This document shows positions 18,851 to 28,582 of a DNA stretch of 64,000 bases, piece by piece. The notes beneath the pieces are model-generated. The model did not search any database and was not told the origin of the DNA. It saw only the letters and a program-made list of their open reading frames with translations. The stretch's first letter is position 1. Every line of letters begins with the position of its first letter. Origin of the DNA: Maritalea mobilis (lineage in GTDB: Bacteria > Pseudomonadota > Alphaproteobacteria > Rhodobacterales > Rhodobacteraceae); NCBI RefSeq assembly GCF_019800885.1, contig NZ_JAHVKE010000001.1:1736001-1800000 (forward strand), given 5' to 3'. The translations under genes and the position numbers were made by a program.

Positions 18851-19887
18851 GCGCCGAGACGGTCCGCGCGGCATTCCGCGACCAGGGGAAAAGCTGCGCG
18901 ATGCTCGGCTCGCCCTTCATGGGGCGGCTCATGTCGCTGATGGCCGACCGGCTGACCTCGGACAGCACCGTGGCTGCACGGGTTCTGGCGTGGGAGGGTG
19001 ATGTCAGCTCCGCGGGACAGTCGATCCCCCTGCGCTTGGCCGGGGCCCTGCATGGCCTGATCCTCGACAGACTGGATGCCGAGTTGGCCGCGGCCTACCC
19101 GCCCAATACCGTATCAGACGCAGCGCTTTGGGCAGCGGTGAGCGGGGCATTCACCCGCCACGAGGCGCGGTTGATGGAATGGCTCGACCAGTTCCCCCAA
19201 ACCAATGAGGTGCGCCGCGCCAGCGCCCTGCTTCCGGCGCTGTGGCATCTCGATGAGATTTACGGCCTGCCCCTTGTCCTGTCCGAATTGGGGGCAAGCG
19301 CGGGGCTGAACCTGTCGCTTGGCCGCTTTGCCCTGCACGCGCCCGACGGCATCGGCGGCCCTGCCGACAGCCCGGTGCAGTTGCAGCCCGATTGGCGCGG
19401 GGATGCGCCCCCTGCCCCGCGAACCCTGACCGTGGCCGAGGCGGCAGGCGTCGATCGCAACCCGCTCGATCCGCATGACCCGGTGCATGCCTTGCGGCTG
19501 ACGGCCTATCTCTGGCCCGATCAGCCGCATCGCCTCGCCCTCACGCGGGGGGCGATCTCCCTGGCCGTTGCCGCGCCCGATGCCGGGGACGCCGCGCCAT
19601 GGCTGGCCGGGCGGCTGGCCGCTCCCCATCCCGGCCATTTGCATGTCGTCTTCACAACCGTGGCCTGGCAGTATTTCCCACCCGAGACACAGGCCGCCGC
19701 CACCGCCGCGCTCGAGGCCGCCGGCGCCAAGGCGACCCGCGCCGCCCCGCTGGCGCATGTGTCGCTTGAGGCCGACGGTCGGCCCGAGGGTGCCGCCCTG
19801 ACCCTGAGGCATTGGCCCGAAGCGCCCGAGCCGCACTGCCTTGGACGCGCGGATTTCCACGGTCGTTGGGTAGATTGGCGCGGATAG
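18847..19887 (+). CDS. DUF2332 family protein
   Basis: A 346-residue protein beginning with GTG at 18847, which overlaps the pth stop codon (GTGA). The order FRDQGKSCAMLGSPFMGRLMSLMADRL near the N-terminus, LPALWHLDEIYGLPLVLSELGASAGLNLSLGRF-type central motif (SELGASAGLNL) and VVFTTVAWQYFPPETQ identify the DUF2332 family. The SELGASAGLNL segment looks like a glycine-rich nucleotide or SAM loop, but no activity is established. The link with pth is structural (operon) and gives no functional clue. Cytosolic; no signal peptide or helix. Confidence 0.85.
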   Translation: MSAETVRAAFRDQGKSCAMLGSPFMGRLMSLMADRLTSDSTVAARVLAWEGDVSSAGQSIPLRLAGALHGLILDRLDAELAAAYPPNTVSDAALWAAVSGAFTRHEARLMEWLDQFPQTNEVRRASALLPALWHLDEIYGLPLVLSELGASAGLNLSLGRFALHAPDGIGGPADSPVQLQPDWRGDAPPAPRTLTVAEAAGVDRNPLDPHDPVHALRLTAYLWPDQPHRLALTRGAISLAVAAPDAGDAAPWLAGRLAAPHPGHLHVVFTTVAWQYFPPETQAAATAALEAAGAKATRAAPLAHVSLEADGRPEGAALTLRHWPEAPEPHCLGRADFHGRWVDWRG

Positions 19888-19959
19888 CCCGCGTTCCCCT
19901 TGACTTGTCTTCTGGCCGTGACATGTGGATCGTCAAGCGCACAGGACAGAGAAGGCAAC

Positions 19960-20355
19960 ATGTCATTTGAAATGGACCCTTCGGTCAATGTCCGCGGCGG
20001 GCCGCTGCAAAGCTGCTCGCGCGATCCCATGACCGGCTTCTTCCGCAGCGGCGCCTGTGACACCTGCGCCGAGGATGCCGGGCACCACACGGTCTGCGCC
20101 GTGATGACGGACGAGTTCCTCGCCTTTTCGAAATACGTCGGCAACGACCTGTCGACCCCGCGCCCGGAATACGACTTCCCGGGGCTGAAGGCAGGGGATC
20201 GCTGGTGTGTGTGTGCCAGCCGTTTCCTGCAGGCCCATGACGGCGGCTGTGCGCCGCGCGTGAACATGGACGCAACCCACGAGCGCACGCTGGACGTAGT
20301 GCCGTTGGAGGTGCTGGAGACCTACGCGCTCGACGCGGAGGACCCGCTGGTCTGA
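19960..20355 (+). CDS. DUF2237 family protein
   Basis: A 131-residue protein. From MSFEMDPSVNVRGGPLQSCSRDPMTGFFRSGAC to RWCVCASRFLQAH and HERTLDVVPLEVLETYAL it follows the DUF2237 pattern, a small conserved family with invariant Cys residues and an unknown function (Cys at about 19, 32, 35, 46 and 87-89). The start at 19960 has GAAGG upstream. Its last 34 bases overlap, tail to tail, the end of the LuxR-type regulator gene on the other strand, so both C-termini are encoded by the same DNA. Confidence 0.85.
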   Translation: MSFEMDPSVNVRGGPLQSCSRDPMTGFFRSGACDTCAEDAGHHTVCAVMTDEFLAFSKYVGNDLSTPRPEYDFPGLKAGDRWCVCASRFLQAHDGGCAPRVNMDATHERTLDVVPLEVLETYALDAEDPLV

Positions 20356-20882
20356 CTCTCTTCGCCTTGCGCGACGGGCACAATGGGCATGCCCTCGCCC
20401 ATCAGGTCATCGACGAACAATGACAGAAGCTGCGGACGCCCGCTGACCCCGGCCTTGCGATAGATGGCGTTGGTCTGGGCCTTGACGGTGCCCTGCGAGG
20501 TGTCGCGCAACTGTGCGATCTCGGCAATCGACATGCCCTTCAGCGCGAACAGGGCCACGTCGCGCTCGGCCGGCGTCAGACCCCATTCCTCGAAGCGATC
20601 CGCGACGACCTCCATGAACGCCCCAGACGCGGCGCGCAGAGCCTCTTCGGCGGCCCGGGTCCGCCGCAGGGAGGCGCGCAGCAACATGGCCCCAAGGACC
20701 ACGCCAAGGACCAGACCCAGGGCGGCCGCGATTTCCATGGCCTCGCGATAGGTCCACGGGATCGGCGAGATCGGGACCCCCAGAACAGACAACAGGATAT
20801 CCGACACGAAGAAGATCCCGCAGAGGGATTGGATCACGAGGATCGCACCGAAGAGCCATGGGTGCTTCAGCACAGGCGGCAC
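20322..20882 (-). CDS. Membrane-anchored LuxR-type HTH regulator
   Basis: A 186-residue protein with two N-terminal transmembrane helices (about residues 10-35, LFGAILVIQSLCGIFFVSDILLS, and 49-70, AAALGLVLGVVLGAMLL) joined by a short periplasmic loop. A coiled-coil-like linker (residues 72-95) leads to a GerE/LuxR HTH at about 100-160: LTPAERDVALFALKGMS and EIAQLRDTSQGTVKAQTNAIYRKAGVSG. No receiver domain is present. Such one-component membrane regulators sense something at or in the membrane. It follows, by 27 bases, a gene for a poly-Asp exported protein on the same strand and is probably the third gene of that unit. Its 3' end overlaps the DUF2237 gene. Confidence 0.85.
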   Translation of the reverse strand: MPPVLKHPWLFGAILVIQSLCGIFFVSDILLSVLGVPISPIPWTYREAMEIAAALGLVLGVVLGAMLLRASLRRTRAAEEALRAASGAFMEVVADRFEEWGLTPAERDVALFALKGMSIAEIAQLRDTSQGTVKAQTNAIYRKAGVSGRPQLLSLFVDDLMGEGMPIVPVAQGEESQTSGSSASSA

Positions 20883-20909
20883 CGCTGGCGGCGTTGATCG
20901 TCCCCCGTG

Positions 20910-21365
<456 letters not shown>

Positions 21366-21457
21366 CGCCTTGTCCTTTCGAGACAAACCCCGCCGACAGA
21401 GGCACCGCCGGCGGGAGTGAGAAAATCCGTCATGCCAATATGGCCAACATCAACGGG

Positions 21458-21883
<426 letters not shown>

Positions 21884-21978
21884 GAGGGTATCTCCCGTTC
21901 TGTCAGTTTGGTTCTGGCGAACCTGAATGGTCCGCTCCTCATCAGACTGACTAGCGGCACCTTCCCCAGCCATTGCCA

Positions 21979-22008
21979 CGGGGTTTAGACCCGGTGCCAT
22001 AAACCCCG
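21979..22008. promoter_or_regulatory. Inverted repeat upstream of the poly-Asp/LuxR unit
   Basis: CGGGGTTTA (21979-21987) and TAAACCCCG (22000-22008) form perfect 9-bp arms around a 12-base spacer, about 95 bases upstream of the first poly-Asp start codon. A third half-site, GGGTTTA, occurs at 22029-22035. The symmetry and place suggest an operator, plausibly for the LuxR-type regulator of the same unit. No T run follows, so a terminator is unlikely. Confidence 0.55.
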
Positions 22009-22056
22009 GCGCTATGCCCATATACCTTGGGTTTACGGGATGCGTTTCCCCGAAAA

Positions 22057-22093
22057 ACAAAGCCCCCGCATCGCCATGGACGCGGGGGCCTTT
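22057..22093 (-). terminator. Rho-independent terminator after trpB
   Basis: On the minus strand, just after the trpB stop, AAAGGCCCCCGC pairs with GCGGGGGCTTT (one bulged C) around a 12-base loop and is followed by TTTGTTTTT. It is a strong terminator that separates the trp operon from the poly-Asp unit. Confidence 0.85.
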
Positions 22094-22117
22094 GATCGCC
22101 AACAGATCTGGGCGGGA

Positions 22118-23347
22118 TCAGCCGCCCTCGATATCCCAGCCCAGCGCGCGGGCGACGGTGAAGATATCCTTGTCGCCCCGGCCGCACATGTTCATCACGA
22201 TCAGGTGGTCCTTGGGCAGATCCGGCGCGATCTTGGTGACGTGGGCCAGCGCGTGGCTGGGCTCCAACGCCGGGATGATCCCCTCGGTCTCACAGGACAG
22301 TTGGAACGCCTCAAGCGCTTCCTTGTCGGTGATCGAGACATACTCCGCGCGCCCGATCTCGTGCAGCCAGGAATGCTCCGGCCCGATACCGGGGTAATCG
22401 AGACCCGCCGAGATGGAATGGCCTTCGAGGATCTGTCCGTCCTCGTCCTGCAACAGGTAGGTGCGGTTGCCATGCAGCACGCCGGGACGCCCACCGGTCA
22501 GCGACGCGCAATGCTCCATCTTCTCGTTCACGCCGTGGCCGCCGGCCTCGACGCCGATGATATTGACCGACTTGTCATCGAGGAACGGGTAGAACAGGCC
22601 CATCGCGTTCGAGCCACCGCCGATGGCCGCGATGACCGTGTCGGGGAGGCGGCCCTCCGCCTCCATGATCTGTTCCCTGGTTTCCTTGCCGATGATCGCC
22701 TGGAAATCGCGGACCATCGCCGGATAGGGGTGCGGGCCGGCCACCGTGCCGATGCAATAGAACGTGTCGCGTACATTGGTCACCCAGTCGCGCAGGGCAT
22801 CATTCATTGCATCCTTCAACGTGCCGCGGCCAGAGGTCACCGGCACGACCTCGGCGCCCAGCAGCTTCATGCGGAACACGTTCGGGGCCTGACGCTCCAC
22901 ATCCGTGGCGCCCATGTAGACAATGCATTTCAGCCCGAACTTCGCGCAAACCGTTGCCGTGGCCACCCCGTGCTGGCCCGCGCCGGTTTCCGCGATGATC
23001 CGCGTCTTGCCCATGCGGCGGGCCAGGATGATCTGGCCCAGCACGTTGTTGATCTTGTGCGCGCCGGTGTGGTTCAGCTCGTCGCGCTTGAAATAGATTT
23101 TCGCCCCGCCCAGGCGTTCGGTCAGCCGTTCCGCGAAATACAGCGGACTGGGACGGCCGACATAATGCTTCCACAGGAAATCCATCTCGTCCCAGAAGCT
23201 CTGGTCGGTCTTGGCGTGCTCGTATTGCTGCTCCAGCTCCAGAATCAGCGGCATCAGCGTCTCGGAGACGAACCGCCCCCCGAAATCGCCGAAGCGCCCC
23301 TTCTCGTCGGGCCCGGTCATGAAGGAGTTGGGAAGGTCGTTGGCCAT
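22118..23347 (-). CDS. trpB: Tryptophan synthase beta chain
   Basis: A 409-residue PLP enzyme that joins indole and serine. The PLP lysine is in [12 protein letters not shown]; the phosphate-binding glycine loop is [11 protein letters not shown], and [14 protein letters not shown] is the family signature. The start at 23347 gives MANDLPNSF, matching homologues; the in-frame extension upstream is spurious. It lies downstream of trpF on the same strand, but a sulfotransferase gene separates them, leaving a 91-base gap before trpB that may contain its own promoter. trpA, the partner subunit, is encoded near 13.2 kb. Confidence 0.97.
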   Translation of the reverse strand: MANDLPNSFMTGPDEKGRFGDFGGRFVSETLMPLILELEQQYEHAKTDQSFWDEMDFLWKHYVGRPSPLYFAERLTERLGGAKIYFKRDELNHTGAHKINNVLGQIILARRMGKTRIIAETGAGQHGVATATVCAKFGLKCIVYMGATDVERQAPNVFRMKLLGAEVVPVTSGRGTLKDAMNDALRDWVTNVRDTFYCIGTVAGPHPYPAMVRDFQAIIGKETREQIMEAEGRLPDTVIAAIGGGSNAMGLFYPFLDDKSVNIIGVEAGGHGVNEKMEHCASLTGGRPGVLHGNRTYLLQDEDGQILEGHSISAGLDYPGIGPEHSWLHEIGRAEYVSITDKEALEAFQLSCETEGIIPALEPSHALAHVTKIAPDLPKDHLIVMNMCGRGDKDIFTVARALGWDIEGG

Positions 23348-23438
23348 GTCAGTCCTCAATATCGGTGTTGACCATGTTCTAGGGCAGTCATGCGGGGTTT
23401 GCCATGGGCACCGTCCTCGTTCCGGCTCATTCCGGCGC

Positions 23439-24467
23439 TTACCGGGTCGCCGTCCAGAGCCGGGCAAGCTTGCGGCGCAAACTATGCACCGGCGCGCGGC
23501 GTCGAGATGCGGTACGACACAGCAAGGCATGAGGGTCGAACCCCAAGTGCTCGGCATAGGCCAGCACATCAGCTTCGGTATTAAACACGATGGCATCCTC
23601 GGGCGGGCGATAGCCGGGAAGCGGGCAACCCACCCGGTCTTCCATCCAGGCCAGGTCAGCCGAGTGTGCGGCAATGACCTCTCGGCAACCGTCGGGCGCG
23701 AATTCGAAATTTCGGCCTTTGACCTGCATAAGATCAGCCAGCGCACGGCGCATATCGGCATCGCTGACATCAGTCGGGGCTTCGGCTTCCCGGAACTTTC
23801 GCAGCGCATAGAACAAGGCGAATGCCTCAGCCGACAATGATGGGTTTGCTTCCACACGTTCCGGGACGGCGCGCGCCCCGATCCGATTGGCGAAATCGGT
23901 CAGCAAATCGCCCCCTGCGAAACTCGCGCGGTCGAAGATCGCATAGCTGATCGCATCACGGCCCAGTGCCTCTTCCCAAGGCGCCAGACGGGTGCGAAAG
24001 CGCGGATAGTAATACGCGGGGTCCATCCGCAACTTGCCGTTTCGCTTGATGCCCTGCTGCAAAACGCTGCGCATGTAGGAAATCGGTTCCCGCACATAGA
24101 CCAAGGCGCGAACATCCTCTACGCGGCGCCGAAAATCGGCGACCATGTCGGCCGCCGACGCGTGGCTCAACCGGGGTGCCGACAGGAACTCGGCCGAGAT
24201 CACAAGTGTGCCCGGCTTCGGGTCGTCGAGCGCGTCGAGTAACGTTTGCAACCCAATTTCCGGCGCCAAAGGGACATCCCGCTCGGCCAGCGGCTCAAGC
24301 GGTTGCCCGCTCAGGTGCCGTCCGTAATTGATCATCAAGCGAGAATGGTTCGGCGCACCGGCATCGAGGTAACGCAAGCCGGGTTCGTCGAGGGATTGAA
24401 AACTACGCTGGATGCTCGTCGTCCCGGTCTTGTTCAGGCCAAGATGGAGAATCAGCTTGCTCGTCAT
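23439..24467 (-). CDS. Sulfotransferase-like protein inserted in the trp operon
   Basis: A 342-residue protein. [17 protein letters not shown] at the N-terminus is the PAPS 5'-phosphate loop of sulfotransferases, and [20 protein letters not shown] carries the Arg and Ser of the 3'-phosphate loop. The region between and the long basic C-terminus ([17 protein letters not shown]) are not diagnostic. Family members sulfate sugars or surface polysaccharides, but many bacterial relatives are uncharacterised. Its ATG overlaps the trpF stop by four bases (ATGA), so it is translated with trpF. It interrupts the usual trpF-trpB adjacency and has no evident link with tryptophan. Confidence 0.82.
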   Translation of the reverse strand: MTSKLILHLGLNKTGTTSIQRSFQSLDEPGLRYLDAGAPNHSRLMINYGRHLSGQPLEPLAERDVPLAPEIGLQTLLDALDDPKPGTLVISAEFLSAPRLSHASAADMVADFRRRVEDVRALVYVREPISYMRSVLQQGIKRNGKLRMDPAYYYPRFRTRLAPWEEALGRDAISYAIFDRASFAGGDLLTDFANRIGARAVPERVEANPSLSAEAFALFYALRKFREAEAPTDVSDADMRRALADLMQVKGRNFEFAPDGCREVIAAHSADLAWMEDRVGCPLPGYRPPEDAIVFNTEADVLAYAEHLGFDPHALLCRTASRRRAPVHSLRRKLARLWTATR

Positions 24468-25120
24468 GGGGAGGTGCCTTCACCCTGTACGTTCTGGATG
24501 AACCGGGCGATCTTGCCCGCATTTTTCACCCCCGGCGCCGCCTCGACCCCGGAAGACACGTCCACCTGCTTCGCCCCGGTCAGCCGCACTGCCTCGGCGG
24601 CGTTCTCGGGCGTCAGGCCACCGGCCAGCATCCACGGCACCGTCCAGTATTTGCGCCCCGCCAGAAGCCGCCAGTCAAAGGCCAGCCCATTGCCACCGGG
24701 CAGGTCGGCCCCCTCGGGCGGTTTCGCATCGATCAGAAGCTGGTCGGCCACGGGCGCGTAGCGGTCGATCTCGGCCAGATCGGCCGCGTCCCGCACGCCG
24801 ATGGCTTTCATCACGGGCAGGCCGTAGCGCGCGCGCAACTCGGCCACCCGCTCGGGGCTTTCGTGTCCGTGCAACTGCAGCATGTCCAGCGGCACGCGCG
24901 CGACGATCTCCTCCAGCACCGCATCTTCGGCATCGACCGTCAGCGCCACCTTGGCCACACCCGGCGGCACGTCGAGCGCCAGCGCCCGCGCCTGCTCGAC
25001 CGAGACATGGCGCGGGGATTTCGCAAAGAACACGAAACCGACGTAACGCGCGCCCGCCTCGGCGGCGGACGCCACGTCTTCGGGCCGCGTCAGGCCGCAG
25101 ATCTTGACGGAAACCGACAT
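24464..25120 (-). CDS. trpF: Phosphoribosylanthranilate isomerase
   Basis: A 218-residue TIM-barrel enzyme for the Amadori step of tryptophan synthesis. [29 protein letters not shown] holds the catalytic Cys; the general acid Asp is in [23 protein letters not shown] and [15 protein letters not shown] form the phosphate site. The start at 25120 is where homology begins. It sits 10 bases after the lapA-like gene and overlaps the sulfotransferase gene by four. trpF next to trpB downstream of ihfB and lapA is the standard Rhodobacteraceae layout. Confidence 0.97.
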   Translation of the reverse strand: MSVSVKICGLTRPEDVASAAEAGARYVGFVFFAKSPRHVSVEQARALALDVPPGVAKVALTVDAEDAVLEEIVARVPLDMLQLHGHESPERVAELRARYGLPVMKAIGVRDAADLAEIDRYAPVADQLLIDAKPPEGADLPGGNGLAFDWRLLAGRKYWTVPWMLAGGLTPENAAEAVRLTGAKQVDVSSGVEAAPGVKNAGKIARFIQNVQGEGTSP

Positions 25121-25130
25121 GGCGTGTGGA

Positions 25131-25499
25131 TCAGCGGGCGGGGCTCGCATCCTCGATCAGGGCGAGCACCTCGTCCTTGTGCTCGTTCTTCTGGCCCTTG
25201 AGCGTCTCGACCTCGCGCTCCAGCTTGCGCGCCTCGCGCTTGTTGGTCGCCGCAGCCGCCCGGTGGCGATGCTCGCGCAGCCATTCCCAGACGAAGCCGA
25301 CCAGCACACCGGTCACGACACCGCCCAGGATCACGAGAAACAGCGGCAGCTCGATCGCGTAATCGACCCCGGTCCACAGCGCCAATTCGCTAGGCAGGAT
25401 CGTCAGGGAGACCGGATCACGGTTCGCCATCGCCAGAACGACGAGGCCGATCGCCACAACAATGAGAAACAGATACTTCAAGTAGCGGATAAGTTTCAT
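25131..25499 (-). CDS. LapA-domain inner-membrane protein
   Basis: A 122-residue protein of the LapA/LPS-assembly-A (DUF1049) family. It has two transmembrane helices, [19 protein letters not shown] (residues 6-24) and [21 protein letters not shown], with [11 protein letters not shown] between them, then a charged cytosolic coiled coil ([17 protein letters not shown]). I use the ATG at 25499; a GTG six bases upstream is possible. It follows ihfB and precedes trpF, the usual order in this family. In E. coli LapA works with LapB in LPS quality control; that role here is by homology only. Confidence 0.88.
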   Translation of the reverse strand: MKLIRYLKYLFLIVVAIGLVVLAMANRDPVSLTILPSELALWTGVDYAIELPLFLVILGGVVTGVLVGFVWEWLREHRHRAAAATNKREARKLEREVETLKGQKNEHKDEVLALIEDASPAR

Positions 25500-25521
25500 G
25501 CCCACCCCCGGGTTGCAGTAG

Positions 25522-25809
25522 TCACGCGTCCTGGCCGTTCAACCTGTCGCGTAGCAGCTTCCCGGCCTTGAAGAAAGGTACGTGTTTTTCCTCGACCTCG
25601 ACACTCTCGCCGGTGCGAGGGTTGCGGCCCACGCGCGCGTCGCGTTTCTTGACCGAAAACGCCCCGAACCCGCGCAATTCGACGCGGTTTCCATTTGCCA
25701 TCGCCTCGATGATTTCCTCGAAGATCGCATTCACGATGCGTTCGACATCCCGTTGGTAGAGATGCGGATTCTCGTCGGCCAGCTTCTGGATCAGTTCCGA
25801 GCGTATCAT
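25522..25809 (-). CDS. ihfB: Integration host factor beta subunit
   Basis: A 95-residue DNA-bending protein. [30 protein letters not shown] is the dimerisation region; the DNA-contacting arm is [26 protein letters not shown], with the Arg-Asn-Pro that kinks DNA. Spacing and sequence fit IHF-beta better than HU or IHF-alpha. It starts the ihfB-lapA-trpF run. rpsA, its usual upstream neighbour, is not here; a histidine kinase gene lies upstream instead, after a 316-base gap. Confidence 0.96.
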   Translation of the reverse strand: MIRSELIQKLADENPHLYQRDVERIVNAIFEEIIEAMANGNRVELRGFGAFSVKKRDARVGRNPRTGESVEVEEKHVPFFKAGKLLRDRLNGQDA

Positions 25810-26125
25810 GTCAATTCCTCCCGGCTTGGCAGCGCCGCTAAGGTCGCACTATACGTCGACACCGTACGATTTGATACTGTGAAAGCTGCCCGAAAACGGG
25901 CCAAGCGGCTGTTTCAAAGCCCTCTTTCTGCCCTTTGCCCCTGCGAAACGCGCTCCTGTGGCGCTGTGATCGACTTCCGCCAAGGGGCGATTCGCGCACC
26001 GTTCGGCTTCGGCGGCGATCTCCGCTGCACCTTCGCCAACGCGCCGCCAGAGCTTCGCGATGCAATGTTTTGAAAAGGATGCCATTGCTGTCCATCGGCA
26101 GGCGCAGTGGCGCCTTGGAACCGCT
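25810..26125. other. Intergenic region upstream of ihfB
   Basis: 316 bases between the ihfB start and the histidine kinase stop. It must contain the ihfB promoter. Frames on both strands are Arg/Ala rich and unrecognisable. I see no rpsA remnant although rpsA usually lies here, and no clear hairpin terminator for the kinase gene. Confidence 0.5.
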
Positions 26126-27535
26126 TCACGCGACTTTGGCGGTGGCTTGCAAACTGGCGCTTTCGTGTTGCGTGTCTTCCAGCCGATCGAAATCCAGGAA
26201 AAAGGTTGTTCCGACGCCCAGTTCGCTCACGTAGTCGATAGAGGCATCGTGGCGCTCGACAATCTGCTTGGCGATGTTGAGCCCCAAGCCTGTGCCGCCG
26301 ACCTTGCGGATATCGGACGAGTCGACCTGGGTGAACTTGCCGAACACGCGCTCTTTTGCACCTTCGGGGATACCAACGCCGGTGTCTTCTACCGAAACGC
26401 GGATGCGGGACCCAAGGGTTTCCACACGCACATTCACCGTGCTGCCCGCCTCCGAAAATTTGAGGGCGTTTGACAGCAGGTTGTTCATCACCTGGATCAA
26501 GCGGCTTCGATCGCCGTTGATGCGGCCATCTTCGGCACAAGGCGTTATCGTGACCTGGATTCCCAGCTTGGCGGCGAAATCGGCGGTGGTTTCGACAGCT
26601 TCGGTTACGAGGTCGTTCACGTTCACCGGTTTGAACCTGAACTTCATCTCGCCAGCCTCGATTTTCTGCAGATCGAGCAGGTCATCGATCAGGACGGCAA
26701 GGGTTTCCCCATTCTTGGCCGCAATGCCGATCGCGCGTTTCAAATGCTCGGGGACTTCACCGAGGGCGCCCTTGTTCACCAGGTCGAGCGAGGCCTTGAG
26801 TGACGTCAGCGGCGTGCGCAACTCGTGGCTGACCGTGGACAGGAACTGCGATTTGACCTCGTAGGCGGCCTTCGTGCGTTCGTTTTCCTCGCGTATCAAT
26901 TTCAGCTGTTCCAGCTGCTTTTGGTAATTCTGATAGAACTTCAAAGAGATGTCGGCCAAGAAATAGAGCACCAACATGATTGTGAAAAAGTCCAGCCAAA
27001 CGTGAGAGTCGAGCGGTGGAAAGAACCGGATAATATCGAGAAAGGCGATAACAAGAAAGGCGACGCCATATATTGAAAGGCGCAAGAACAGGATACTCAT
27101 CATCTGGCTATTGTACATTGCCGCGAAGAGCGATGCCGAGAACAGGAAGAAGAGTGGCGTGAAATGCCCGCCGGATGTCTGTTGGAGCGCCAAGCTGATC
27201 ACGAAAATGCTGATGGCCGTGGCGCTCAAGACGGTATTTCGGCCTATACGCCTGAGGATCGAATCCCCTACAGAAGAGTCCGTACCATCCCACGCCGCAG
27301 ACTCGCGCCCCAACCTCTCATCCAGTACTTCGGTCAGCGCAATAAGAGTGTAGCACGCTGCGGCCAGAACGGGATCGTAGTAGAAGGCCGCCAATGCTGC
27401 CACGGTCAGAAAGCTCGCGTGCCGCTTCCAGACAAGCTGATTGGTCAGGATCATGTAATCCTTGATGTGCTGCTCGCGGCCTGCCGAAGAAAACCACTGC
27501 GACCGGGCTGACCATAGCGCCTTCAAGTCCATCAT
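26126..27535 (-). CDS. Membrane sensor histidine kinase
   Basis: A 469-residue kinase. Residues 35-200 contain about six transmembrane helices with no recognisable extracellular sensor, so the membrane part itself probably senses. A coiled coil (KQLEQLKLIREENERTK) leads to the DHp box FLSTVSHELRTPLTSLK with the phospho-His, then the CA domain: N box NNLLSNALKFS, G1 VEDTGVGIP, F box FGKFTQ, G2 GGTGLGLNIAK. No receiver is fused. The start may be 27535 or the adjacent ATG at 27532. Separate receivers and an Hpt protein are encoded 2-6 kb away on the other strand and are its likely partners. Confidence 0.92.
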   Translation of the reverse strand: MMDLKALWSARSQWFSSAGREQHIKDYMILTNQLVWKRHASFLTVAALAAFYYDPVLAAACYTLIALTEVLDERLGRESAAWDGTDSSVGDSILRRIGRNTVLSATAISIFVISLALQQTSGGHFTPLFFLFSASLFAAMYNSQMMSILFLRLSIYGVAFLVIAFLDIIRFFPPLDSHVWLDFFTIMLVLYFLADISLKFYQNYQKQLEQLKLIREENERTKAAYEVKSQFLSTVSHELRTPLTSLKASLDLVNKGALGEVPEHLKRAIGIAAKNGETLAVLIDDLLDLQKIEAGEMKFRFKPVNVNDLVTEAVETTADFAAKLGIQVTITPCAEDGRINGDRSRLIQVMNNLLSNALKFSEAGSTVNVRVETLGSRIRVSVEDTGVGIPEGAKERVFGKFTQVDSSDIRKVGGTGLGLNIAKQIVERHDASIDYVSELGVGTTFFLDFDRLEDTQHESASLQATAKVA

Positions 27536-27551
27536 GTCTTTTGCTTTCGCT

Positions 27552-28331
27552 TCATTCCGTGGACCCGGGTTTTGTGCAGATCAGAAGATCGCTGTAACCG
27601 CGATAAACCGGTTGCTGCCGGTGGATCTGCAAACCTGCGGACGTGACGAGGGATGCGATCTCGGCTTCGGAATGGGTCCAGTAGATACCCTTTTTCTGGG
27701 CCGTGAGGATGGCCTTGTTTTGTCTGGCGATCTGGCGCGCTTGCCAGGCGATACGAAGCGCGTTGAAGAGACCGTGTTCCTTCCTCAGATGGTCGAACAG
27801 GTAGCCCCGCCATTCCGCCACATCGAGGTATCGGCCCAAGTCGATCAGGTAGAGCCAGCCACCGGGGCGAAGCAAACGCGCAAGGTCCCTGAGGCGTTGC
27901 TCGGGCTGAGGCATGGCATAAAGCGCATGCACGCAGATCACGAGATCGGCCGCACCGGCCGCGTCGATCGCTTCGAACGGACGCCCGTCGAAGGCGATGT
28001 TCGGGTGGCCTGCCAGCTTGGATCGTGCCGCTGACATCATGCCATCGTCGGGCTCGACAAAGCGGATCTCGCTTGCCGGGCAGGACCGGGCGGCGACCTG
28101 TGTGTAGTTTCCGGTGCCGCCGCCGATATCGTAGACAAGGTCCGGCGCCTCGATCGTCGAAAGGAACGCGGCGAAATCCTGCACGAGTTCTTGATAGGCA
28201 GGGTTGTACTCGGCAAGCATGTCATAGGCTGTTGCGTAGGCGCTCCAATTGGTTGGCGCCGACGCCTGGGCCGAGTTCGGCCGATCTGATGTCAAACGTG
28301 CGATGGCCCCGGCAAGAGCGTCTGAAGGCAT
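27552..28331 (-). CDS. Class I SAM-dependent methyltransferase
   Basis: A 259-residue methyltransferase. Motif I is VYDIGGGTGNYTQVAA, followed by the acidic IRFVEPDDGMMSAA, then ADLVICVHALYAMPQPEQRLRDLARLLRPGGWLYLIDLG, i.e. motifs II-III of the UbiE/type-11 fold. The C-terminal half (WQARQIARQNKAIL and TSAGLQIHRQQPVYRG) is a small-molecule lid. The start is the ATG at 28331 (TGGAG upstream); GTG at 28346 is an alternative. It lies 16 bases before the histidine kinase on the same strand and 250 bases after the acyltransferase. It may modify the acyltransferase product, which is inference from position only. Confidence 0.85.
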   Translation of the reverse strand: MPSDALAGAIARLTSDRPNSAQASAPTNWSAYATAYDMLAEYNPAYQELVQDFAAFLSTIEAPDLVYDIGGGTGNYTQVAARSCPASEIRFVEPDDGMMSAARSKLAGHPNIAFDGRPFEAIDAAGAADLVICVHALYAMPQPEQRLRDLARLLRPGGWLYLIDLGRYLDVAEWRGYLFDHLRKEHGLFNALRIAWQARQIARQNKAILTAQKKGIYWTHSEAEIASLVTSAGLQIHRQQPVYRGYSDLLICTKPGSTE

Positions 28332-28582
28332 GCGCCAAAACTCCACAGCTTAGGTGTGAATGTTCCCCAGCCGTGTCAGGCCCGTTTCTTAAGCGGCGGA
28401 AGAACTAGATCCGCGTTAAGGAATGATCCCGGAATCGGCCTTTTCTTGGGCAGGAAGGGTCTGTTTCTTTGCACAATTCAAGGCAAGGCACCGGTATCCG
28501 CGCCTGGCCGCATTCACTCTGCCGGACGCAAGGGAACGCGGAGCGGGTGCACTTGGATGCAAGAAAGGCTGGCGTGCCTCGG

